The translations under genes were made by a program, and so were the position numbers. Below are positions 25,801-35,803 of a DNA stretch of 64,000 bases, piece by piece; the first letter of the stretch is position 1, and each line of letters begins with the position of its first letter. The stretch spans positions 7,951,501 to 8,015,500 of the forward strand of contig NC_044590.1 of assembly GCF_901933205.1 (NCBI RefSeq), given 5' to 3'. The notes beneath the pieces are model-generated. The model saw only the letters and a list, made by a program, of their open reading frames with translations. It was not told where the DNA came from and did no database searches. This stretch comes from Camarhynchus parvulus. Taxonomy: Eukaryota > Chordata > Aves > Passeriformes > Thraupidae.

Positions 25801-27276
25801 GCATACTCACAGAGGTTGAGTGGCCGAAAATAAGGATACAGCAAAAAGAAGCCCTCTTTATCAGCAGAGAGAGCACATCAGGTGCTCCTTCAAAATTCCC
25901 AGGCAAAAATAACAGTCTAAAAATCCATTTTGCAAAGCTGTCAGCTGGGGTGAATGGGGGCTGTTGTCACCTATGGGCAGCTCTGCAAAGTGCTGAGAGG
26001 CAACACTCTAAACACAGGGCAGGGCCCAGACAGGACCTCAGTGCACTGTACCTGGTTGGTGCTGAGATGCAGATCTTAATTCCAGACATTGATAAGGCAT
26101 CCAGTTCCTCTGCTGCTGCTGTTGTTGCTGCTGTTGCTTTGTTTTCAATAGCTGCAGTTAAACATTTAACCTTTACATTGATGGAATGACCCAAACATGT
26201 TTTTCCAGGCTGGCCAGCAGCAGGGCTGCCTCACAGTCAGCAGAGGGATGATTTTCCTTTCAGCCTGGCGCAGCAGTGTGCTGGGTGCCTGGCAGATTTG
26301 CAGGTGTCCCCTGCTCAGAACACATGGAAGGGCCTCAAAGGTAAGGTACAAGCATTTCTCCAGACTTCCAGCTCTAACAAAGAGGTGGGCACAAGCCTCT
26401 GTCTTCTTGGCAAGCAGAAGAATAGCAGCTCACAATTTGGACACCATGCAGCTGTTCCAGCTAGGAGGCTGGCTCTAGCTGCTGCTGTCCCATGCCTGTG
26501 GCTCTGCCAGCAGCTGAGGCACCTATCCATCATCCTGGCATTTTGGATGGCACAGAAAGAGTTACAGGAAGGAGCAGCAGAGTAATGGTGAGTTAATATG
26601 GTCCCATGTTTTTTACTGCTCTCAGAATATTAAATTGATCGCCTGGTACCAAAGGCCAGAAGTGTCACCTCTCAACAAGATGAAATCTATGTAGCCTGTG
26701 GATAGGGGAAAGCCACAAGATTTATAAAGGCATCCATAAAATTAACATTTGAATGAGGATGTGGGAGAAGAGACCACGAGCTGCAGCAGCAGGTCTGCAA
26801 GTCTCTGCCACCCCTGCATTCAGAGCCCTGCAGGCACTGCTGACTGCACCCTGCTGCCCCAGTGCCTGACCCAGTGGGGCCCCATTGCCAGAAAGGGATT
26901 GCCAGGAAGCTTTGGGTGATGGCAGCATGTTGGTAGTGCCACGGGGAGTAAGTGGCAAAGGGCAGGAACCAGCCACATCCAAGATCTCCTTGGGGAATCC
27001 CTCCCTGCCATTCACAGAGGTCAGGCCCTCTCTCCACCCTCAGCTTCCATGGCTCAGTGTGGGGACAAGCCTGCCAAGGCTCCATGCCACTGCCCAGGTG
27101 TCCCTTGGCACAACAGACACGGACACCCAGCATCCCAGCACAGCTGCTGACACAGGGGCTCATTCAATATTTCTGCTTCACTGCCTGTAAAGCCAGGGGC
27201 TGGGCACCTCTCTCTGCCCTTCCTCTGCACAGCAAGGAAAATAGTCCAGTACTGCAACAAAACTGTGGCCAGGGAG
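19857..27276. other. Non-coding stretch with several AT-rich islands
   Basis: No gene is supported. Most of the stretch is GC-moderate filler with CAGC-rich words and short overlapping frames. AT-rich single-copy islands stand out near 22600-22750, 24425-24500, 24780-24970, 25490-25710 and 26580-26770. They contain homeodomain-type cores such as ATTAATTAG and TAATTGG and could be conserved regulatory elements. None can be confirmed from one sequence. Confidence 0.45.
24425..24970. other. Pair of AT-rich islands, candidate enhancer-like sequence
   Basis: Two AT-rich segments (about 24425-24500 and 24780-24970) carry TAAT-type homeodomain cores (ATTATTAATTAG) and words such as ACAATTG and TTGCAATTGGATGCAT. 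They are separated by ordinary sequence and have no repeat signature. Composition and motif density suggest, but do not show, regulatory function. Confidence 0.25.
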
Positions 27277-27712
27277 AATTTGGAGCACCTCTGCTCTGGA
27301 AACAGCCTGAGAGCTGAGGTTGTTCAGCCTGGACAAGAGAAGTTTCTGAGGAAGCCTTAGAGCCCCTTCCAGTGCCTAAAGGGGCTCTAAGAGAAGTGAA
27401 AAGAACTTCGTACAAGGGTATGAAGTGACAGAATAAAGGGGAATGGCTTCCCAGTGACAGAGAGCAGGGTTGGATGGGATATTAGGAAGAAATTTTTCCC
27501 TGTGAAGGAGGTGAGGCTCTGGGACAGGCTGTCCAGAGAAGCTGTGATTGCCCCATCCCTGGGAGTGCTCAAAGCCAGGGTTGGACAGGGCTTGGAGCAC
27601 CCTGGGACAGTGGAAGGTGTCCCTGCCCATGGAATGGGTGTTGGAACAAGATCATCTTCTTTAAGATCCTTTCCAACCCAAGCCATTTTAGGACTCCATG
27701 ATTCTATAACCC
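27277..27712 (+). mobile_element. CR1 LINE fragment, about 435 bp, 3' end intact
   Basis: The copy reads through familiar CR1 3' landmarks in order: GTTCAGCCTGGA, GAGCCCCTTCCAGTGCC, GGGATATTAGGAAGAAA, GAGGCTCTGGGACAGGCTG, TTGGACAGGGCTTGGAG, CCTTTCCAACCC and a closing CCATGATTCTAT. It is 5'-truncated with no coding frame. It ends 37 bp before a solo LTR in the same orientation. Confidence 0.93.
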
Positions 27713-27749
27713 CACAGACCTGCTATCATCCCATAAGACAGTGCTTGGG

Positions 27750-28168
27750 TGTGGCAGTCATATTTTCTGGAAAAATCCCCTTGTCCAGGATTCTTCTCCT
27801 GGGAAGCTGAGAAGCCTCAGAGGAAAAGGAAAACAATATTATCTCATTTGCCTCTCCTGTGTTTTGCTGCTATGGAATGTGTTTGGAGATTGTTTATCCA
27901 ACAGGTGGTTGCTTCATTGGTTTCATGTGAATTGTTTTAACTTAATGACCAATCAGGGCCAAGCTGTGTTGGGACTCTGGAAGGAGTCAGGAGTTTTGAT
28001 TAGTACCTTTCTAGCCCTCTGTCTGTATCCTTTCTGTATTCTTTAGTACAGTTTAGTATAGTATTCTTTAATATAATATACTATCATAAAATAAGAAATT
28101 ATCCTTCCAAGGACGTGGAGTCAGATGCATCATTCCTCTCTTTGTCTGGAAACCCTGCAAATATAGGA
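27750..28168 (+). mobile_element. Solo LTR, ERVK-like, with 6-bp target duplication
   Basis: The element starts TGTGGCAGTCATATTTTC. It is bracketed by an exact 6-bp direct repeat, CTTGGG, at 27744-27749 and 28169-28174. The last two bases read GA rather than the usual CA, which may be a mutation. The body shares landmarks with the other LTRs here: AAGCTGAGAAGCCTC, a CCAATCAGGGC box, an AT-rich TATAATA region and GTGGAGTCAGAT near the end. A 6-bp duplication is typical of class II (ERVK) elements. No internal retroviral sequence remains. Confidence 0.88.
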
Positions 28169-29589
28169 CTTGGGGCCACACACTCACCCAGACCAGCCCA
28201 TCCCACATTGCACAGCTCAGATTCCTGCCCGGGGGCCCCTCGGTGTGTGTCCCAGGGATGGTAGTCCCCAGGGATGGCAGTGTCCAGGGGTGGCAGTGTC
28301 ACACGTGTCCCGGCTGTGGGCTCACACCTGGTGCTCCACTGCTGCCGGCAGCGTCACTGCCGTGCAATTAAAGGAATGAAATGTTTATTCAGGAATAAAT
28401 CTGTGCTAATGAGTGCATCCTGCCCTGACAGCCTCTGAAACACAGCAAGCAACACGGGAGAAGGTTCCAGTGTGTTCTGCTCCCACGCAGCAGCCAGGCC
28501 GGGGATGGAGGTGGCAGGGAAAGGGAAGCAAAGCCAGGCAGGTGCTGGTGGGGCACAGGAGCCACTGGTGCTTTGATTTCCATTTCTGCTTCCCTGACAA
28601 GGAGTCAGCAGGAAAGACCAATCCCATGTGGGGCTGGCTTAGGCTCAGGAGGTATTTGTGCTCTTTCCTGCTCTGGGAAGGGAACTGCACCTTGCTCCAA
28701 GGTTTAGGAAGGACAGAAGAGATTTGGATGGTGGGGACACGCTGCTTTGGGCCCTTCCACCCAGATGGCCTGTTCAAAACCTTTGCTGCAGGAGGAAATC
28801 CCCGTGCAGGTCATCCTTGCTCCCCTCCATCCCTCAGAAACACTGCACTAATCCCGGTCCTGCCTACCCAGGAAGGCACGGAGACACAGAATCCAATTAG
28901 CCTGAAATCCTGCTCTGGCTCCTGCACAGCATCTCCCTCCCTCTCTCAGAGCTGTGGAGCTGCAGAGATAAACAGTGCATTAGGATTCCAGTGGGGTCTG
29001 GCAGCAAGGATGGCTTTGGAAGTGCAGCACCACTGAGACACCCCTGCACCCTTCCCAAACCCCTCCCTCCTCCTGTGCCTCACAGCAGCTCCTCAGCCTC
29101 ACTCTGCCTGCAGCACCTGAGCAAGCTGGGAGCTGAGGGCTCAGGCCAGAGCTGGCGGTTCCCAGGCTGCTGTACCCACCCCAGGGGCTCCATCTTTGCT
29201 GTGGGAGGATGAGTGGCCTCCAGAGCCACTCCTGGGGGTGGCCAGTGTGGCACCAAGGCCAGTGCCAGGGCCCCTCTCCTTCCCAGGGCATCTCATTGCC
29301 AGAGAGCCCTTCAGAGGACCCTTGTCACCCTCAGCTCCCCTGTCCCTGCTCCAGCAGAGAGTGGCCCTGCATGCCTGGCTCTCCAGAATGATCCAGGGGC
29401 AAAGCAGGCCCCAGTCGCACAGAGACAGCGGGAAAAGGGACTGAAAGAGCAAATCCTCCCCTGGGGAAGCCAAGCTCAGCCTTAGCCAGGGCCAAGCAGA
29501 GTGCAGGGGGTACCTGTTGCTGACTCTGTGCCAGGCCCTGCAGGACCTGAGGCAAGGAGCCCTCTGGGCTTGATGCTTCCACTGCTGTG

Positions 29590-29810
29590 CTCACACTCCT
29601 GCTTGCACCCACTGTAAATTACCTGCTTTGCATTTTGCAGCAGCAACTTAACAGTATTAATTCATTGTGTTCTGTCTTTAACAAACACCATTATCATATC
29701 ACCAGCCAGGATTATGCAAATCCTGCAAAAGGAATTATTTCTCTCCCCAAAGTCACCTTGATTTATCAGTTTTAACCCAAAATGAAATAGTAAGTTGCTT
29801 TGGACAAACT
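29590..29810. other. AT-rich island with octamer motif, candidate conserved element
   Basis: This AT-rich, repeat-free island contains ATGCAAAT at 29714-29721, the classic POU-factor octamer, along with AGTATTAATTCATTG and CTGCAAAAGGAATTATT. It is flanked by GC-richer filler and the next LTR. Enhancer activity is only an inference from motif and composition. Confidence 0.25.
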
Positions 29811-29952
29811 GTTAAAAACATGGCCACACATGAGCACTCATGACACAGCACCAGGAGTCTGTGATGGCCCCACAGGGCACCTGTGCCCAGCTGGTGACCC
29901 TTCACATGGGCAGGTGGCACAGCTCTGTGCTGGCCCCCACTGAGTGAAGGTG

Positions 29953-30335
29953 TGTGACCGTGTTCACATGGGTCTGAGGATGAGGGAAGAGACAAGGATC
30001 TGACTCCATGTTTCAGAAGGCTGATTTATTATTTTATGATATATATTACATTAAAACTATACTAAAAGAATAGAAGAAAGGATTTCATCAGAAGGCTAGC
30101 TAAGAATAGAAAAAGAAAGAATGATAACAAAGGTTTGTGTCTCGGACAGAGTCCGAGCCAGCTGGACTGTGATTGGCCATTAATTAGCAACAACCACATG
30201 AGACCACGCAAAGATGCATCTGTTGCATTCCACAGCAGCAGATAACCATTGTTTACATTTTGTTCCTGAGGCCTCTCAGCTTCTCAGGAGGAAAACTCCT
30301 AAGGAAAGGATTTTTCATAAAAGATGTCTGTGACA
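29953..30335 (-). mobile_element. Solo LTR, ERVK-like, minus orientation
   Basis: Read on the minus strand, it begins TGTCACAGACATC at 30335 and ends in GTCACA at 29953. The flanks are AAGGTG (29947-29952) and GAGGTG (30336-30341), a 6-bp target duplication with one mismatch. It contains CTGAGAAGCTGAGAGGCC, a GACCAATCA-like inverted CCAAT region, a TATATAT-rich promoter or poly(A) region with AATAAATCAGCC, and GGAGTCAGATCC. It matches the general sequence of the LTR at 33545 at its start. Confidence 0.88.
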
Positions 30336-30450
30336 GAGGTGGACCGAGAGCTGGGGAAACAATCCCCTTGCAGAATACACCTGGGACAACTCCCTGGGTG
30401 CATTGCCCAGGGACAGGCCCTGGGGCAGGGTTGAGGCTGTGAAGAAGTAC

Positions 30451-30612
30451 AGAATCATAAAATCACTAAGGTTGGGAAAAACCTTCAACATCATCAAGTC
30501 CAACCTTTGGCCAAAACCCACCACATCCACTAAACCATACCCACACTGAGTCAGTTCTGAGGGCTTCCAGGGATGGAGACTCCACCACTTCCCTGGGCAG
30601 CCCCTTCCAGTG
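30451..30612 (-). mobile_element. CR1 LINE fragment, minus orientation
   Basis: The minus-strand 3' end is seen as AGAATCATAAAATCACTAAG followed by GTTGGGAAAAACC, AAGTCCAACC, CCACCACATCCACTAAACCA and GAGACTCCACCACTTCCCTG. These are reverse complements of standard CR1 landmarks. It is about 160 bp and strongly 5'-truncated. Confidence 0.92.
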
Positions 30613-30783
30613 CACGTGGGGCTGGCAGCAAGGAAACTTTGCAAGGTTGCTTTAAGGGCTGTCCTGTGGCTGCCACTGCTCTGTCCCCATCCCTGTCCCT
30701 CCTTCGCAGGCCACCACCGCAGGCTGGGCCTGTGTCACAATAACAAACCAGGGCGCTCTCCCACACAGGGGTGGGTGCAGCTA

Positions 30784-30949
30784 GGCACCAGCAAGCAAAG
30801 CTGCATTCCCCTCCAGGAATGGGGTCTGGAACAGCTCAGGCACCAGCAAGCAAACCTGCATTCCACACCAGGAATGGGGTCTGGAACAGCTCAGGCACCA
30901 GCAAGCAAACCTGCATTCCCCTCCAGGACTGGGGTCTGGAACAGGGCCC
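30784..30949. repeat. 55-bp tandem repeat, three copies
   Basis: Three near-identical units beginning CACCAGCAAGCAAA start at 30786, 30841 and 30896. Each continues CTGCATTCC then GGGGTCTGGAACAG. Differences are a few substitutions. A plus-strand reading frame runs through all copies because 55 bp is not a multiple of three and few stops occur by chance; I do not consider it coding. Confidence 0.9.
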
Positions 30950-31046
30950 TCAAACTGCTTAAAGCCTTTGGCCGTGATTTCCCTGCTGCAGGGATAAAGG
31001 CTCCCCACCCTTCTCATGATGCTGGACCTGACCCCAGCTGTCCCTC

Positions 31047-31403
31047 TGTAGCTGTGCTGAGAAGGCCCCAGCGAAGGAGGAATGATGAGGAGGACTCCAT
31101 TGACATCAGAAGGCTAATTAATTACTTTATTACACTATATTATTCTATACATCTAAAGCTGAACCTGCCAAGCACTCAGCTCTGCACACAACTGCTCACC
31201 CTGCCCAGAAACTTGTGACTGCCACCCAACAGTCCTGACACAGTTCCTGACAGGCCAAGGAAACAAATCACCATCACTCTGGGTAAGCAATCTCCATGTT
31301 GCATTCTGCTTTGGCACAAACACAGGCACAGCAAATGAGATAAGAATATTCTTGGGAAGAATTGTGCCTTGCTTTTCTCTGTGAAGAGAAATGTGGGGCT
31401 ACA
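31047..31403 (-). mobile_element. Solo LTR, second family, minus orientation, with exact 6-bp target duplication
   Basis: On the minus strand it starts TGTAGCCCCACATTTC at 31403 and ends GCTACA at 31047. It is flanked on both sides by TCCCTC (31041-31046 and 31404-31409). It includes CTGTTGGGTGGCAGTC, an AATAAAGTAATTAATTAGCC poly(A)-signal region and CATCATTCCTCC near its 3' end. The sequence differs from the TGTCACAGAC type, so at least two LTR families are present in this cluster. Confidence 0.9.
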
Positions 31404-31409
31404 TCCCTC

Positions 31410-33538
31410 AGCATAAAGGAGGCACTTGTGTGATTAAAGGTAACCTTTTCTCCATTATTTGTCAGCAGTTTGAGTCAGTCCTTCAGCAGAGGGGGAGAAC
31501 AGCACCTTAGCAAGAAGAGAGGACTTCTCCTCTTTCTCAGGGCAGGCAGCAAGGCTCTGCAACCTGAGCACAGCCTTTTCTTCCAAAAGGAGCCAGGCTT
31601 GTGGTGAGTGCTTTGCCCTGACAGCCAGCATTGCTTTATGTGTTCCAGCTCAGTGCAGAGGGGCTGTTCTGAGACAGAGATCTGCTGCAGATTCCATTAA
31701 CTGTGGATGGTAGCTGTGTTAGAGTACAAAAAAAAATCCCCAATTAGTTCTAAATAATTTTTACTTTCAAACTCAATGTGTTCTGGCAGACAAAGAATCA
31801 AGGGCACCAACTGTGTGTTGGAGCAGCATGATTGCAGGTTGGTGAATTGAAAAGCCATAGACAGGTGGACACTCAGCAGCTCTTGTGCCTATGGCTGACA
31901 TTTAATTCTAACAGAGGATGGGAAATTCCTCAAAAAAACCCCAAACATACTATGACAGAGACAAGGATGAAATTAGGCACTGGCAACCTACAGTAAGATA
32001 CAGCTCAGTAAGAGATAATTATTCCCAAACCAAACACTGGAAAAAAGACTTTTTAAGGAGTCCCTGCACTGTGCCTGGACATCACCACGGGCACACCTGG
32101 GCATACCTGGGCTGGGCCTGCAGTTTGCACCTTGAGAAAGGGTTTGATCACCTTTCAGCCTCACTGCCAGAGGAGCACTGAGCCCCCGAGGTTTTGTGGG
32201 GACAGAGCTGGGGACAGGCTGGCTGGTGGCTGTGCTGTGCAGAGACTGTGAGGAGGAGCTGGAAAAGCCTCCTTGGGATCCCAGAAGACAGCCTGAGTGC
32301 TGGTGGGAGAGATGCCTCCTCCTGGCACGGCACAGACCAGGGCTCAGGCTGCCCACAGTCTTAAAATCATACTCATTCGTGCTCTGATGTGCTCAACATG
32401 GTCCTTCCTGGATTTCTTACAGCTCCCTTATCTTCTCTGCTTCTCATCCACCCTGGACCCAGCTCCTCAGCCCCAGCTCTTACTTCCAGCAGAGCCTGAT
32501 GTCCTCTGATCATTTCACACCTTTCCTCAGGCTGACCCAAACCAGGCTCAGCCAGGCCATCACTGCCCTTGCAAGGTCAGAGGGAAGCTTGGAAAGAGGG
32601 ACTACACTACATCCTCCTGGCCTTGAGAATCCAAAGGGTGACTCTTCCCAGTCCTGCCCACCTTGCAGCTGGGACATCCCTCTCCACAGCCACAGAGCCC
32701 CTCAGGGGCAGCCCCTGCTCTGCTGGGCATGGGGACGAGGCAGGCCAGAGGCTGGGAAGGTGGGTGCAAAGCTGGAGCACAGGAGGGATGCAATGGCACA
32801 GACCAAAACAGGAGAGGCAATTCAATTTTCAGAGGCTGTCCCACCAATTCAGCTCAGAGAGATGATAAGAAACCCATTTCCAGTGATAGGCACCCTAATC
32901 CCCAGCCATCCTGCATTTCCATTTTTGAGAGGCGCTGTTTCCAACAGGGAGGCATTTTCACATCTAGGTTTGCTAGAAGGGACAGCAATGGATTAAATAC
33001 CAATTTTTCCAGCACTGATTAACTCCTCCTGTGCCTTCTCCTGCCACTTATGCAAGTGCTGGATCACAGGGCAGTGGAATGACTGCTGTGCTGTAGCCCT
33101 GGAGCAGGAGCACAGAGCTGGAGGCCTCTCCCAGGCTCTTCCCAGTGGCCTGCAGCCTGAAGAGACAGGGAAGAGGAGAAGAACATGACATGCATCAGCA
33201 GTGCAGGCAGAGCAGCTCAGATCAGGAATTTATTATTGCTTAAGGCAGGACTCAGACTCAACTGAGGCACGAGTCATGCAGCTAACTTTACATCCAGTGT
33301 CAAAACCATTAGACAGGTCCAAAGTGCTGCAAGACTGACTTAAAGCACATTTGGAGGAGAACAGCCACTTAGAGAAAAAGGGAAGCAAACTATGCAGTGG
33401 TGGCCATGCCCCTCACTTGCTGTTTTCACAGTGTCAGCATTGTGGTCCAGGTGCAGCCTCCAGGTTACTGGAGAGTAGAAAGACAACAGCAGCACAGATG
33501 CTGACTTCCAGCATCAAGCAGAACTTCTTCTGTCACTG
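31410..33538. other. Non-coding stretch between two solo LTRs
   Basis: No exon, RNA gene or repeat family recognised. Overlapping short frames on both strands occur at 32.2-33.0 kb without domain signatures. Confidence 0.45.
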
Positions 33539-33544
33539 GGAAGC

Positions 33545-33933
33545 TGTCACAGACATTTCTTTTATGAAAAATCTTCTCTTTGGATTTTCTTGCTGAAGCT
33601 GAGAAGTTCAGCAACTAGACATAAACAATAGGTTATCTGCTTCTGTGGAATGCAGCAGGTCAGTTCTAGATTGGCCCAGATTGAGTGTTTGGAAATAATA
33701 GCCAATCGAGAACTGAGCTCTCTAGGACACAGTCCGAGAGAGCAAGGTTTGTTATTATTCTTTACTTTCTATTCTTAGGTAGCTAGCAGCTTCTGGAAAC
33801 TCTTTTGTTCTTTTTCTTTTTAGTATAGTTATAATAGATGTTTATATTATAACTTAATAAATCAAGCTTTCTGATCATAGAGCTCATCTCGTCTCTTCTT
33901 TCACTCTGAAAACCTTGTAGCCAACGGGCGACA
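33545..33933 (+). mobile_element. Solo LTR, ERVK-like, with exact 6-bp target duplication
   Basis: The element starts TGTCACAGACATTTC and ends GGGCGACA. The exact 6-bp direct repeat GGAAGC lies at 33539-33544 and 33934-33939. It shares its start and internal landmarks (GCTGAGAAG, CTGTGGAATGCAGCAGG, ACAGTCCGAGAGAG, TTATTCTTTACTTTC) with the minus-oriented LTR at 29953. A TATTATAACTTAATAAATCAAG stretch, split by the TATA-like and AATAAA signals, supplies promoter and polyadenylation motifs. No internal region is left. Confidence 0.93.
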
Positions 33934-33939
33934 GGAAGC

Positions 33940-35231
33940 CACAGCATTCCTAGGATGCCAGCACAGCCTTTCCCCATATGCCTGTAGCCAGACCTGCATC
34001 TGTGCCATCTATCCCAGTCCCACTGCCCTCACACTGTGCCAGGTTTCTCCATTTATCCCTGTTTCCTGAGATCAGGCTCCTCCCCACTCTCTGACCTGTC
34101 CTTCAGGGAGCTGATGGGCCCCAGGCCCCCAGTCCTGCTTCTACAGCACAACTTTTTACCCTGGCATCCCACCCAGCAGCTCCCTCCCAAACATGACAAA
34201 ACCCCCAGCACAGGGTGGGAACAAAGCCTGAATGTTCTGACTTAGCCTCTCCAAACCCCTCCCTTGGCCCCAGTGATGAACTGAGCAGTTTTGCTGCAAA
34301 ACCCAGACAGGCATTGCCTCATGACCCATGAGGTGTCTGTGCTGAGGCTGCAGGAGGGAGCCCTGACTCTCCCATCACTCCACATGGCTCCAGCACCAGC
34401 CACAGCTGTCCATTCATCAAGCACTGCACAAATGGAAATTTAAGGGCTCATGGCTCTATAACACAGAAAACAATTCCCTGTGCGTTTTTACGGCGCTGTA
34501 ATTTATTGGATCAGAAATGATGAATGGCAGCAGGAGGGGGCAGGGGCAGCACACAGGGGAGTGCTGATGCACTGGAAAGCAGAGAGAGAGGAGTAGCTGA
34601 GGGCAGAGAATGGGAAAGCCCCCAAGATTGCTGCTGCATGGGGCTGGGGGAATGCCACCACCTACAAACACTGATTCCTCCTACACCTTGCAACCCCACC
34701 ATTCAATGCAGGATTTGCAGCAGGGGCTTCTGTGAGAAACATCCACATGAGGAAGAAGAGAGCTGGGCTCTGTGCTCCTGAGAGGAGGCACAGCCTCACT
34801 CTGCCCAGGCAGCCTTTGCTGGCAGCTTTGCAGATTCAAGGCACAAACAAGAAATGGAAAAAAGCTCCATCCCTGGGGAAAGAGGAGCACCTGGTGGAAA
34901 AACAGAGTGTAAACGTGAGCAGTACAGCTCCTCCCCCCCTGTAATCTCCCAGCTCTGGAGTTTGAGCTGCATTCAGCAGTAATTGAAACCAGGCTCTTTA
35001 ACACAGGTGCCAATTACTGCCTGTTAATGCAAGGAGCACTGATAGATACAGCAATTACACAGCTCTGCAAGGCTGGAGAGCACAAAATGAGATGGAAGGG
35101 GCTACTTACGCCACTGTAGGTGTTGTAGGACAGCTCTCTGCCCCAGCAAACCTCTTGCAGTGTTAGACTGGGCAGCTTCTTGCACACCTGCATGTTCACC
35201 TGAGTGAAGAGCATGCCCTTGCCACAAAGAA
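33940..35231. other. Non-coding stretch; nothing recognised
   Basis: Neither strand offers an exon with supported splice sites or a recognisable product. No repeat family was identified before the CR1 copy that follows. Confidence 0.45.
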
Positions 35232-35803
35232 GGGAGCAATATCCTGGGGTGTCCCAGGTAAAGAATGGCCAGCAGGTCAAGGGAGCTGATTCCTGCCTTA
35301 GGCAGCACTGCTGAGGCCACACCTGGAGTGCTGTGCCCAGAGCTGGGCTCGTCACCACAAGACACAGACATACTGCAGAGAGACAAGCAATGGGCTATGA
35401 AGATTATGAAGGGTTTGGGAGCACCTCACCTCTGGGGAAATGCTGACAGAGCTGGGACTGCTGAGCCTGGAGAAGGCTCAGGGGGAAATCTGGCAATGTC
35501 AATAAATACCTGATGGGAGGGTGGAAAGTGGATGGAGCCAGGTTCTGTTCAGTGGTGCCCAGAGACAGACACAAACTGAAATAGGAGGTTCCCCCTGAAC
35601 ACCAGGAACCACTTTTGCCCCAAGGGTGACTCAACACTGGCACAGGGTGCTCAGAAAGGTTGTGGAGTTTCCATCCTGGAGATATCAAAGCCATCAGGAG
35701 ACATTCCTGGGCAGCAGCTCTGGCTGGCTCTGCTTGAGGAAGGGCTTGGGCAAGATGACCTCCGATGTCCCTTCCAACCTGAACTGTGCTGTGATGGTGA
35801 TCT
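35232..35803 (+). mobile_element. CR1 LINE fragment, about 570 bp
   Basis: In order: GGTCAAGGGAGCTGATTCC, CACACCTGGAGTGCTGTGCCC, GAGCCTGGAGAAGGCTCAGG, AATAAATACCTGATGGGAGG, GAGCCAGGTTCTGTTCAG, and a 3' end with GATGTCCCTTCCAACCTGAAC and a degenerate tail. The encoded reverse-transcriptase region is almost entirely missing; only the terminal segment and 3' UTR remain. Confidence 0.93.

Noticed and set aside
25644..25844. Minus-strand frame with an apparent donor-like CTCTGTGAGTATG
   Set aside because: The would-be exon has no partner acceptor in frame and no recognisable product; kept only as part of an AT-rich island.
26118..26145. Short GCT/GTT triplet run
   Set aside because: Too short and interrupted to call a microsatellite of interest.
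30610..31218. 202-codon plus-strand frame across the 55-bp repeat
   Set aside because: Mostly repeat, CR1 edge and LTR sequence; no independent coding evidence.
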